Shown here: piece by piece, positions 14,901 to 28,551 of the stretch
Layout: each line of letters opens with the position of its first letter
Position numbering within the stretch: position 1 is the first letter of the stretch
DNA from: Prochilodus magdalenae
Taxonomy: Eukaryota; Chordata; Actinopteri; Characiformes; Prochilodontidae
DNA: 64,000 nt
Assembly (NCBI GenBank): GCA_024036415.1
Contig: JAMWET010000493.1
Span: 310,001-374,000, forward strand
Reading direction: 5' to 3'
Translations under genes and position numbers: made by a program
The notes under the pieces: model-generated
Database searches by the model: none
Told to the model about the DNA's origin: nothing
What the model saw: the letters and a program-made list of their open reading frames with translations, nothing else

Positions 14901-17900
14901 AATAAATAAATAAATAAATGAAAGAAAACAAAATAACAAAAGACATGAAACACTTTTTCCTGTGCCGAAACCCTTTTACAAAATGCGAATTCTGACGGAA
15001 AGGGCACAGAATCTGCTTGTTGCGGACCCTTGTTAATCAAACTGTTTAGCAGAAGAAAGAGACGAGCAGGCGACGTCTAAACCACTTGAGTGGGAAATGT
15101 TAAGGAAAGGAAGTGGGCTGTAACGCTATCTATTGGCTAACCAGTTAGCTAGCTTAAAATGGCTGAGAGCTTTTCCCAAACAGCCCACTTTTTACAGCCT
15201 ATGTGGTTTAGACATTGCCGGTTCATCTCTTTCTTCCGTCTGCTCTTTTAAAAACTCTAAAGACCTTCCACAAGAAAAACAAAAGCATGCCACAAAATGC
15301 TTTAGCCCTGTCACCATCCCAAACACAGTGAAACAGTTTAATTAGCAAGGGTCAACAAGCACTTTCTGAGTGTTAGACCTACACTTTCCATCAGAATTCA
15401 CAGTTTGTAAAAGTGTTTCGGGACTGGAAACAGAGTTTCACATCTTGTAAAATTGTTTTTACTTTTGTAATTTAGTTTTCTTGAATGTAACTTTTGTTTC
15501 ATTTGTAAATTAATTTTTTTTGTTTTGAATGACTTCTGAAATGGTCATTTGTTTTGCACTTCTTGGCCACCGTAAACATGCTATGGTGTATGCTTGGTGG
15601 CACCAGGCTAATACAGGTTAATAACAATTACACAACCCGACACCAGACTACAGTCCAGCTGTGGATCCGGCCTAATTCAGGTTGGAAAGCACACTGGCCA
15701 GCAGGAGTAGGCTGTTTTGGGCTCAGGCCCCATGAGAATAAAAGGCTCACTTCCTTCCTCTTCTGAGAAGCCCTGGGTCATGCACAGAATAAAGCCTCCT
15801 TTCTTCTCCACCAGCACCTCTGCCAAGCCCACTCTGCCCCTGTCAGGAGGTGCAGGGCTTTGAGGCATCACTACACGCACATCCAGAACAAGGCCTAGGT
15901 GTTTTCGGAACAAGGCCTATTGCTGTTTCTTCCTGTATATCTAAGACACGGCTGCCTGTTTTCATTTTTGCTGATGGTGAAGCAGTTGCTTTAAACAGTG
16001 CATCTATTTACAGTTTCGTTGCGTTCAGGTTCAAATGCATTCAAGCACTGAAGAACTGGCATATTCCCTGCAGAGCACCTTAACCTCTTCAACTCTATAT
16101 GTCGACACATTTATCCTTAACTTAGTCTTATGAGTAATAATTACAAATAAGCCTAGGTTTTAAAGGACCTGCATCTTTCCTGTGTTCTATTGCCATCCCT
16201 GAGGTCTCATTATGATCTTTTGGTGGTTTAATGTAGCAAAAGAAGCTATAAATCATCATTACATGACTATATCACAACCTTGATTTATCCTGATTTTTCC
16301 TTATTATCATTATTATTATTTGGGGGGGCTGGGGAAGGAGCGGGGGGGTGTATGGGATGTCATTTAGGATACCCATTCTCCATAGCAGGAGAGAGGAGAA
16401 CATGATTCCCTAATGAACCACCTCTAAGGTATTACTCCAACAAGCTTCTAAACACCCATAAATCACTATGAACACATAGGTCTTCAAGCACTAAGCAGTT
16501 CCAACACTAATTCAGCATTCTAAGCATTTATTTACTAAGGCATACATAGCAGAGCCTGGGTGTTGGATTGTGTGTAAGGGCCACACGATATGGACTATGG
16601 AATACCGGAATGAAAGGAATGAAACTTGGTGGGCAGGTTTGACAATTAAGTTTCGATTGCTCATGCAGGTGGTTATGTTGACTGCCATTAATACCATGCC
16701 AGCGTCGCAAATGACTGGAGTGTCGTGCCAGACTGTCATTGAGTGACTCAGCGGGTCACCTCAAGTGACGAGTACCGCTTTTGTCTTGGTAGAGGTGACC
16801 AACAAATCAGCACCAAGATGAAAGGTACGCTGTTGCGCGCCACACGTCCAAAAGGCCTGGTGTTACTCCACCTCAATCCCTACCACAGAACGTGCAGGAA
16901 CTGTGGGAGAATATTCAAGCTGGATAGAATGGAATATCACAGGGCACCATTATGAACCTCTACAACTCCATGATGAGACTGTTACAATAGCAAACAGGGC
17001 AGCACCACGACCACGAGAAACACTACTTCAGTATGTGTAGCTCAATACATATTGTCCATATCAGCCTATATATTCATAACTTATTGTTTCTGGTGACTTT
17101 TATCTTCCTTCTAAATAACATTAAACATTAACAGCAATCCGACACTTCCTTCTGGGAGCAACTCTTCTTTTGATGTTGAGTGTATGTTGCTTTCGGAACG
17201 CTGAATCTCAAATCATAACTTTACAGAAGAAGGAAGCATTATTATCAATTATACATCACTATTATAGCATGTCAAAGAGTTTATCGCCAAATCATTTTAT
17301 CATGACGTTTACATGAAAAATAACAAATGTGGAGGGATAAGGTTTTGTTCTGACAGCAGCAACATGTAAATTGTGGAAACAGTTAAAATGGGTAGTTTCT
17401 GTAGCAAAGCTTCCATATGTAGACAGCATGGCATTTTGTTTCTCAAGATTTCAGGCTGTTAAGAAATTATATAGTGCACATGGTCCCTCATGTCGGCACT
17501 ACACTGAGTGAAAGGCCACGTGGCAATACTATGACACTGCCACTCTAGTGCCTGACGCCTGGCATGTTGGCACTAGGCTAAAGGGAGTTAAAAGCTCTTT
17601 TGTGTCCTGCTGCACTGTGGGAGGCTGCGGCGTGCCCGCTCCATTGTTCTCTCGTCAATGTGAAGTCTGTGTGTAAGAAGTACAGGCCATCAGTATACAG
17701 CAGCCCAGCCTACCTACCACTATCATACATCAGTGTGCTGGCTCAGCGCTGTCGGCACACTCTGCTTAGGACATTTTTAATAATGGGAGCAACAAACTGT
17801 AGTTTATATCATTACAACATTACATACTGCAGCCTGATCATTTCATCATGAGCTCCCACTTGTCTTATTTCCATCATTAAGTTAGTATTAAATTAAGTTT

Positions 17901-20900
17901 GACAATAAACAAATTAGCAGATGCTATGTGCAAATAAAGAAATGAAGCAAAACAATTACGGAATTCTTAAGAAAGACACTTAAGGGACAGACTACTAAGG
18001 CATGCACTAATTACAGACAGCCTGCGAAACTTTGCACTAGGGAAATCTAAGGATTTCAATTTAAATGAACACAGGTATAATTAATATATGAGCATAACAA
18101 TGCAACAAGAGCCAGTGTTTTGGTATGGATGTTTTTCTGTGCAGATCCACAACTAAAATAATAGGAAACAATAATAGGAAGCAGTTTAAACTGTTCTTCT
18201 AAAGCTACTTGCTTTTAAAACATGTGACATAGCAGACTTTACAAGCAGACTTCTGCTTCATTCTAATAACCTCCTCACGATATTCTGCCCTAAGGCCTTT
18301 TTCTGTTTTTTGCGGGGCACTAAAGCACAGGCTGCGCCTATCTGGCCACTTTTTAACATAGAAATGTAGTTTGTGACAGCACGATAATGTTATTAATCTG
18401 ACACTAATGCTATTAGGGTCTATTTGTGTGCATTCAGATTTACCTGTTTGCACTAATACAGTTCTGTACTGCTGTGATATAGCTCAGTAGAGAGCAGTAC
18501 AGTAACTCATTTAATTCAGCAGTGGCACAACTGACTAATGTTTTGTGTTATTAGGGTTCATTTGTAATTTCCAGATATGGATACCAGATGTCAATATTGA
18601 TTGATATAACTGAACAGCCGAGATGTTTTAATTCATACCCAAAAGGCCTCTAAATTGCTTTGGTATGGGGAAATTGAAAATCCTTTACTACTGCTTCCCC
18701 TGGAAGTGTAAGCAAGATGTTTTGCATGCTGCTGATAAAGCAAGTTGATCATTATGTAACAGGTTAGGCCATTTCATTTCAGGGCACTGTGTTCTACATA
18801 GGCTCAGGCAATCTGCCAGAAAGGTCCTAGACGAGGTTATATGCTGTACAGGATTATTAATATTTTACATGATTACTCTGTGCATTATTCTTCACAGATA
18901 GAGCTCTATAAAAAGCAGCTTACACAAGAGTCAGAGTACCCTGACACAGGGCTATGTGCAGCCACTGCTGTGGTATTGGGCCGACGCTAAATATGATGCA
19001 ATTACGTTGTTACAATGGTACAAAGTTACAATGATCCGCAGCACACATCAATGAGAAAACCTCTATACAGTATCTGCCATCTGCTCCATATGTGCTACCT
19101 GCCAAAATATGCTGGGGTGCTGAGACTGGGCATGAATTGTGTCGATGCCACCAAGTTTCCCATCACTGGGTGTATAAATAGAGTTATGATTCATATCTTC
19201 TTTTCCTGTTATCAGAAAGCAGCAGGTCAAAACTAAACCAACTGAGCATGTAAACTGTAAAGTGAATCTCAGTGTGTGTTTGGAAAGGACCATTAAAAAC
19301 ACCAATCTGTCTCTGTGATTTAGCATTAACCATAATGGCCAATAGCACTGAGAATCAGAGGCAGAAGCTTTCAGCTGGTACATGAAAAAAATGAATACCA
19401 AAGTGTGTGTAAGAAGTTTCATGGGGACTAAAGGTTTGCTTGATGTCCATTTTACATGACAGTGTGTTCTTTCTGAGACAGGATGCTATGTTGCCTGATG
19501 TCTGAAACCTGACACTGATCTTAAAATCTTCTAAAGGGTGGGTTTTTACACAATCTGCCCCCAACCCTTCTTATGAATGTGTTTTACCAGCACAGCCCAA
19601 CAGCCACACATCTAGTTAATGTGTGTTTGTAAAGACTTTTTAAGTAACTGTTTGTCTTTCATATGGATACACATATGTATATATAGTTTAAATTCTCTGG
19701 CTGTGACGTGTTTAAAAAGGGCAGAAGAGAGGCATGTTTGCGTCTGTGTTACATCACCTTTTCTTGTAACTACATTAAGTAATAGTTTGGGAACTGAGAA
19801 CATCAATTGTTGTGGTTGTGGAAGTGGAATTTTTTCCAACGTTCTGGCTTGTTATAAACGTCATCTGCTCAACAGCCCTGGGTCTCTGTTAATGCACCAC
19901 ATGTTTTCAATGGGAGGCAACTCTAGGCTGCAAGCAGGCCAGCCTCGCACCTGCACTCTCTTACTACAAAGCCCTGCTGTTGTAACAATCAGGATTTGCT
20001 TTTCTTTTTTTCCTTTTTTTTTTTGAACATGACATCCATTATTTCAAATAACAATTTGAAAGATGTACTCGTCAGACCACCGCACATGTTTCCACTTTCT
20101 GTCAGTCCATCTTAGATGAGCTCAGGCCCAGGGTAGCTGGTGACGTTGCTGAATACTCTTGATATATGTTTCCTGCTTTGTGTGGTATGAACCTGCATTT
20201 GCAGATGCAGCCACAAACCGTGTTTACTGGACAAGGCTATCCGAGGTTTATCCTGTATATGTGGTTATATTCTTTATAGAAGCTTGTTGGTTTTTAACGC
20301 AGTTCAAGGACCAGCAATTTTGGTTTTTGGCCATACCGTTTACGCATAGATTTCTCCAGATACTCTGAATCTTTCAGTGTTATAAACTGTAGATGCTAAA
20401 ACCCCTAAATTCCTTGCAGTCATGCAGTGAGAAATCTTAAACTGTTAGCCTGTTCACTCATACAGCCCTTCACTGAGTAGAAAGTCAGCCTTTCATGCAT
20501 GCTCCTTTTATACCCATTCATGATAGAATTTATTTACCTGTTGTCCATGTGGAAAGTTCCAAACGGTTGTTTTTGATCATTCCATGAACTTCCAGTCTTG
20601 TATTGCCCCCATCCCAACTTTTTTTGGAATATATCTGTTTTTATGAATACGCTTACAATTATCAAGAAAGCTAATAAGGTAAAACAATAAACACGCTGGT
20701 TTTAATAAAATACCTGAAAAATAACCTGGTCACTGGGTTTATACATATTCCTTCTCTGCTGATTGACTTGGACCTGAAATAATCTCACAGCGCTGCTTAC
20801 ATCAGCTAAAGTCTATCTACTGGCACACTTGCACATGCCACTCAAGCACAAGCGCATCAGAAACAGCTTTCATGGGATCACTTTTCTCCACTGCTGATAC

Positions 20901-23900
20901 AGATATCGCATTTAAGTGCCAGTATCTGTATCAGTACTGGTATCGCTACAGCACTAATAAAAAGCATTGTCTGTTCCTGGAGTTCAAGCAAATATTAAGC
21001 GAACCTCAGGGACACAACGTAGGATTCAGGCAAAAAAGCAGTCGTGGGCTGGAGGTTAGGGAACCAGTCCCATAATCATAGAGTCCCATAGGGCTTTGCT
21101 TAAGGGCCCCTAAGCAAGGCACCAAACCCCCTAATTGATCCCTGGGCACGTGAATAGGGCTGCCCACCACTCTGGGGGTGTGTGTGTATATCTGGGTGTT
21201 TCACTTCACGGAAGGGTTAAATGCTGAAGACAAATTGTTCCGTGTGTAAGCACAAATGGATCAAAAACTCTCTTCTCAGAGAATGACTGGCCTCACCTGA
21301 AGCACTCATCAATGCGGCAATCGATGATCATCTATATAATGTGGGGAAAATATTTTTAGAAGATTGGCGGCCTTATCGTCCAGCCCTGTGCTTGCTCAGG
21401 ATGGCACAGCCTCAGGCCTCCTGCTGGCCCCTCTTCCTGGCAGACCCTGGGAGGGGCCACTCTGAAAGCAGATGAAGGCTGTGTTTCAGGCTATTCCAAG
21501 CCCACCTCATTTCCCTACCCAGCTGTGGGTGCTGTAGTATGTAACTTAACCATTCAATTTCAAAGTAGTTTCCTTTCAGTTCTGTCTCACGTTACCTGTT
21601 CATTTAGACTTGTTCTACCACTTCATACCGCATACCTGAACACCGCATAACTCTCTCACTGTGTTATCAACTGACACATTGTCTTATGCTTGTAAACTCT
21701 CTAACAAATTCTACTCCTCCTTTTCCCTCCAAGCTGATCTGATGTAAAAGCTGTAATTCATTCACAATGTCAATAAACCAGTGGAGCCACTGAGCGGTGG
21801 ATTAGTGTGCTTCTCAGAAAAGAGTGCTGATGCACAGTAGTTCTGGAAGACCCAGAAGACCTAAAAATGCTACAGCACTGGCCACATTGTCCGACTGACC
21901 TTTGCTGTAAAGTGCACACGTCCTTTGCTGTAAAGTGCACAAGATTCCCTTATGATCCCATTAAGATCAACTGTGCTTCCTCTATGACGTAGTTCCAAAC
22001 GTGCTTTATAAAAGGTTCTTTTAGTTGTACTTCAAGGCCATTAAATACCTTTAAGTACCTTCATAACCTTGATACCCTTAGGCCATCTCAGATAGTTCCG
22101 TGGTATGTGGTTTTACCAGGGTGAGGAGGAGGGGTGGTATATAAATTACAGTTTAGCATTTAAGGCTCTTTTTTAGTTGTCCTGTGTTATAGTTTGTTGT
22201 TGGTGATCAGATAAGTGTACAATTATCAAAGAGCACCGATCTAACAATTGCTAAGTGGTAGACAAATGCTGCTAACTAGGGCAAAAGAGCAATGAAAACA
22301 GCACCAAAGAACACTTTCAATTCTGATTAACTCAAGCCAGTCAGCTAACTAGTTTAGCAGAAAACACCAAGATGGAAGCTCAGCTGCTCAGTAACTTGAA
22401 CAACTGTCACAATCATCAGCTCAAACAGGGCTTAAACCGAGCTACAAACATCTAAGTTACTTGTGGAAGAACTGCTGAATGATACCATTAAGCTTTCCAT
22501 GCTACTTTCACTTTTCCATTGAACAGGAAGTGGAGCACACGCACTCCCACTTCAATTTGCATCAAGTTTTTATTAGAAGGAATGTCTGACTTCCAGTGGC
22601 AATAACTAGAAGTTATTGTTCATGCAATTAAATGTAAAACAAACCTTAAACTTGCATTTGAAATCAGTGAAAACGCCTCACATTTAAGTAGGATATGTAT
22701 TGAAACAGGAACAGGGAGTTAAGAGATGATTAGAGTTCATTTACAATCATGCCAGGTAGAAGAAAAACCTATCACCAGAGTTTCCTCCTCTCTGTTTATG
22801 GCAGTGATATGTCTAAAGCTACAATTGTAGATGACGGAACCAATCAAAATCTCCAATTCAGCTGGAAGGCCAGACATTTCCCAAACACTTTGCGAGTTTG
22901 CACTCAATGAGATGTGCGGCAGCTTGCTAATCTGGCACAATTAATGCAGCTGTCAATTTCTAATTTCTACAGTACGTGTCAGTTTTAATATTTCCTATTA
23001 CTATCATGATAAACTCTTTTGCTAAAGTTTGTTTTCACACTGACTTTGTTCAGTGCAGACATATCAAATATCTTCTTTAGTTTTGTCCATTTAGACTTGT
23101 CAACACTCCACCAGTATTCAGGTCTGCACCCAAAGAACAGAACCATGATTCGGCAAAAATCACAGGTCTGCTACAATTCAATGCTGGCAGGAACACATTT
23201 TTTATGACAGTCCACACCAAACGCGAGAATTCAACACCAGAGTACATTTTTCTCGGTGCACACCAGAGCTGTACTGTCCACATAATCTGCTTGCTTTAAC
23301 ACTTCACTCTTTACAGAAGCTCATATCGTTCCTAAAGCACGAGCAGTGCAATAAAATAACAGTGTAGATATGCTTTCGATTTTGGCACATGGATCATGGA
23401 TCTCCGGCCAAGAATGTTTTTTTTTTCTAGAAGGTTTTTAAGAGATTGTTGGTTGATGGTTTTTAAAGATTCATGGTTGTGAGTTTGGATCGAACAGCAG
23501 CAATTTCTTACAGCATATTTGTATTTACTTGTATTCGCTGAGGTCTTCAAATATTTAAAAAATGTAAATACAATTCATTAATAATTTAACTCACACAGTA
23601 GCTGTTATTGTTCTATAAACATCAACATTTTAAAAGTTAATAAGGTGTATAAACTCTGCATTCACATTATTAAGTATTATACAGTATCTTATTCTTATTT
23701 TGATGAAGAATCTTTGCTCACCCAGCTATAGCAAAATACAGTGATTTTTCTCCTCATATTTTAGCAAATAATAGTAAATAATTATTATTAAATAGACATA
23801 ATAAAGAATAATCATGACCAGATGTTTTTTAAAATAATAATACAAAGAAAAAGATGAAAAAAAAAACACAGTACCATTTGTAATTTTAACCCCTGCTAGT

Positions 23901-25624
23901 GACAAGTGAACAGAAATCCTTACACAAAGGCCAAAAGAACCACTCCATTTTTAGCATTGAATTACAGGCCTGGGAGAAGATAACTACTGCTTTGCAGTCT
24001 TTTTTGGGTGGGTCTCTAGTGGTTATTTGTCCACCGTTAACAAGGGTGGAGCAAAACCAGCATTCCCTGACATCAGTTAAAACTCCAGTAAAAATGAGAG
24101 CGGTAGGAATGTCCGGTGTGTGTGTGTGTGTGTGTGTGGTTGGGGGAGGGATCCGTGGTGTGTTACAGAAAGAACGCTATAGAAAATAAGCCGGGGAGAG
24201 ATAAAACAGGGTGAAAGTCTGCTGTCCTAGTTAGGACACTGATTAAAAAGTTCAGAACCTGCTCTCAGGGATACCAGGGAGGCATCTTAAACTGTGGGCA
24301 ATGAAACAGTGGGTCTGACCCCTAAATAGAGCCCTAGGCCCTGCTTTATCACAGCTGCAGCAATGAGGGGATAATCTTCCCCTGATCCATGTTTATCCCT
24401 CGCACACTATTTACCATCAAGCACTCACTATCACCCGAGCCCACAGCTTAACACAATGCATGCTGGGTATGACCTGATAATGAGTCCACCTCTGGATCTG
24501 GATCAAACAAGACTTGTATGTGTGTCAAGGTGGGAGTAAATGATTTGCAGTGTTATTACTCTGAGAGTTTTGAAATCACTAGTTAACTATTAGAAACAGC
24601 TATGATTACGATGGTTAAAGAAAACTTTCAGAAAAGCTGTATGATGCCAATGAGGTCCATAGTGATGCAGAATTAAAATAATAATAATAATAATTTTAGC
24701 AGAAGTTTACAACATGTTAAAAATCATCAAATACATCAAAATTGTCCACAAAAAATTGCAAAAAATTTGCCCCTGTTAACTTATATAATTGACATGTAAT
24801 TTGTTATTTGAGCTTTGATATGGGGTATTTCAACTGGGATGAACCAGGAGAAGATGACACGTGGTGGGTGGAACTGAAATCATGATCATGTTCAGCCGTG
24901 TATATGACGTAAACAAGGACACACCTTATTATTGTACCAGACTGACCCAACAGTCATGATTGCGGACATTCAGAGAGTGTTAATGCTCTCAATTAGTCAT
25001 CCAGCTAGTGCCAGCACCATTTACATTTACATTTAAGGCATTTAGCAGACGCTCTTATCCAGAGCGACTTACAACAGTGCTTAGTGTTCCGATGGATAAT
25101 ATTCCAGCTAGTATAGAAAGTTCTTTAGAAGAGTCTAAAACTCACCACGAGCTCAGACACTGCCTGAACAGGGGCCAGTGCTGGTACCTAGAGATTAATA
25201 CACAGACATAGAGCAACTAAACCATTACCTGGCAACCCCAGCCCAGTGCTCATTCCTATAGAGGACAAAATGTCATTATAAGTGCAATACAAAGGTCATT
25301 AAAGTGCAACACAATACACACAATTTACACCATTGGCAGGCGGCTGCACAACACAGGACTACATGCACATAGACCGTTACAACAACTGCCCTTAACACCA
25401 TGTCAACATCGCTAAAGTGAATGCAATGGTGAAATGCCACACTGTCACAGAGTGAATCAGAATTCTTCTGTCTTGGTGGAGACGACAAATGAGTCTGTGT
25501 GTGGAGGCAATGTGGTCAGCATTATGATGAGCGGTTTGTTGTCATGCACCACATGTGCAGAAGGCCTGGTGTCACTCCACCTCCACCCACAAGATCTGTA
25601 GGAAGTGTGTAGTGTGTGAGAATG

Positions 25625-25720
<96 letters not shown>

Positions 25721-25727
25721 CATTCTT

Positions 25728-25763
<36 letters not shown>

Positions 25764-28520
25764 AATAACTGCATGAGATGGATTATAACAGGACACCATT
25801 AGAAATCTCTACAACTCCATGCCAGATGTGTCAGCATGGAGTTGTAGAGATTTCTAATGGTGTCCTGTTATAATCCATCTCAGACACCTGATGCCATACT
25901 GGGAGTCACTACTTCTGTATGCGTAGCTCAATATATATTGCCAATGTCATTTATTGTTCCTGGTAAGCCTTATCTTGTTTCTGAATAGCATTGCAATCTG
26001 ACACTTCCTTTTGGGTACAGCTATTCTTTTGACAGTGATTGTATGTAGATAGATATGAAGTGGTACCTGATTATCTTGGTTGAAAACAATAAAAATTTAC
26101 AGCAACGATTAATGAAAAAGTTATCTTTGATTAGCCCATCAAAACGAATTTTCTGTGTATTGGCTAAATAATGACAACAAGCTGTTCCTGTGCTGGGACA
26201 GAGGAAGGATTCTCTGCTCATCAACTCATCAAATCTATTTATCACTGAAACAGGCAACACGGTTGCTTTTATGGGTAATGGGCAAAGTCCACAGGACTCT
26301 GTCAACAAACAGACATTTGGCATGTGGGATTAATGAATGTGCAAGTTCTCTCATTAGTTTTAAGGCATTTTAGCATGGATTTTACATGTACTGTAATGTA
26401 GCTCTTGCTGTTGCTGTGAGTCAGCCATATACTTTAGAACAGTGCTCTGGTACTTCTACCAGGGGGTGATTAATATAACTGTGAATTCTGTGTTGTCAGA
26501 ATTACAGACAATATGGGAAGATGCCAAAAGCATGGTGGATCGGTTAGGATTTTACCCTGTGTTAGGTCATACCCTGTACTCCTCCACATTAATTTTACCA
26601 CATGTCTGAAGATTTATAATAAATGTATGTCTCTATGCTTAGCTAGGTGTTGATACTCTTGGGCTGCCTTAAATCGCCTTCTTAGACATCACTTTAAAAC
26701 ACATATATCTGACATGAATAACACCCTAGACCCTTAGTACTACTCCAACAAAAGCTCATCACAACTTTCATGTAGTTTCAGAATAAACAGAATAACCTGT
26801 GTCTTTAATTTCAGCTCAGACAGCTGCCTCTTTTTCTTGGCTTTTCGACTTGATCTCAGAGCCAGCCTCCCACACCCGTTTTTGTGCCACAAGCTCTCTT
26901 GACACATCTGGGAGTCACATTAGCAGCATCTCTGCCAGGTTAACACTCGCCCAGTCCTAAATAGCAGCTCCTGTGTTGCAACAGACCGGCGTTCTAAAAG
27001 CACAGCCCTCCCACCACCGGCCAGCAGACAAATCAATCTTACTGGCCGGATAGGTTCCATTATGCCAGCTGGTCCAGATTTACTCAATTAGACTCACTCC
27101 CATCCCTGTCCTCCAACTCAACTCCTCTTCCAGCACAATGATCATGATGCAGACAGGGGACAATGCCGTGGCAGTGAGAGCATCAGTGTCCATAGAAGAG
27201 GATGTGCTTATCTTAAATATAAAGATTATATATAAAGTGTACTGGAGAACAGGCTGATACAGATATTAATCCAGTACTCCAGGCCTTAGTGGAAGTACTG
27301 TTATCATGGGTACTGTTATTATCTGGCATAATTATTGTTATCGCACTACTTCCGTTACATTTTGTGATGCTACAAGCAATTCCATTGATACGGAATTGGA
27401 TTGCTGTTTTTTTTGTCCTGCATGTGAAACCAATCAGTTTCTGCATATCAGCCCAAATGGCCTGTGTCATGTCTACGTAGTACTCCTCAGATCTTTTCAC
27501 TGGATGGGTCTGTAAAGAATCATGTTAGTTAATGAATTACAAAAGTGTAAAAAAGCCTGTCAAAAGGAGGTCTAATATGCATTTCTGGTTTTCCCTTTCC
27601 TTTAGTGTGTCATGTAGATTTTTGTGTATGAAATCCCCAAATACTTTGCAACTCTCTTCCACAGAAACCACTTTTCTCAGCTGCCTGAAATGCCTAGTTC
27701 AAATTCCAAACCTTTTCTCTGGGACAAGGTGATCGGTAGGAAGGTGTTTCTTAATGACACAGAAGCTCTAACAGAGGGTTTCAAACTGAGGGAGGATACG
27801 AATGTACAGTATAAGGACAAAAATACAGTTTTACAGAAAATACAGAAAACTGAAACATGTAAATCTATTCTCATCGACCTCAAAAACATCATTTCAATGG
27901 ACCTCTTTAAAGTCCATGGAACTTCCACATGATGTTCTACACCAATAAAAACTGTTGTGGGTTAGAGCTGAATGTCTAAGCCAGGATCCTTTCAGCAGCC
28001 TTTAATTTTAAGACTGTAGTGGGAAGACAAGAAAAGAGGGGATAAAGAGGCACCTGTTTATAGCAGTAATATTAAAATAGTACTTATCATTTCCACAAAA
28101 TGTGTAGAACTGAACATGCTGGCAACCCAATTCACATATAAAACTCCTTGGAAGATATCTCCCCTGGTGACCTGCATTATATCTACACCGACAGTTTAGA
28201 AATGGCAACCAGGTGTAAATGTCTAAGAGAGCCGCAAGCCAGGGGTTTCTGTTATTTTCACCTGGATCGTCCACTGTCTAGCTAAGATCAGAGGTGCTTT
28301 TTGTTCTCTTGTCAGCCTGAGAACAAAGACAAGAAGGGAGCAGTTTTTCACAGTTTCAAGCCTGGATCCTGTTTCTGAAGTCAGTAATGAAGTGACTGGA
28401 GGGGATTTGGTGGGAAAGCTTGGCCTCAGGCCTGATCGCAAAGCCATTTTCACTTTAGCACATAGGCCCAATCCTGATGTGAGGTCACAGAGAAACAGCA
28501 GATGGGATGATGGCCAGACA

Positions 28521-28551
<31 letters not shown>

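Larger units (their letters stand above)
24900..26045 (+). mobile_element. Tc1-like copy, rearranged by a nested insertion and palindromes
   Basis: Follows the 56121-56941 element colinearly in reverse complement: CCAACAGTCATGATT..., TAGTGCCAGCACC, then after an insert CATTGGCAGGCGGCTGCAC, GGAGACGACAAATGAGTC, AAGGCCTGGTGTCACTCCAC and the end GACACTTCCTTTTGGG. It is interrupted by an insertion at about 25016-25330 and by palindromic sequence at 25619-25881. Its transposase reading frame is destroyed. Confidence 0.8.

Noticed and set aside
19619..20026. 135-residue plus-strand ORF in myo1d intron 1
   Set aside because: Ends in a poly-T stretch and shows no domain or conserved motif.
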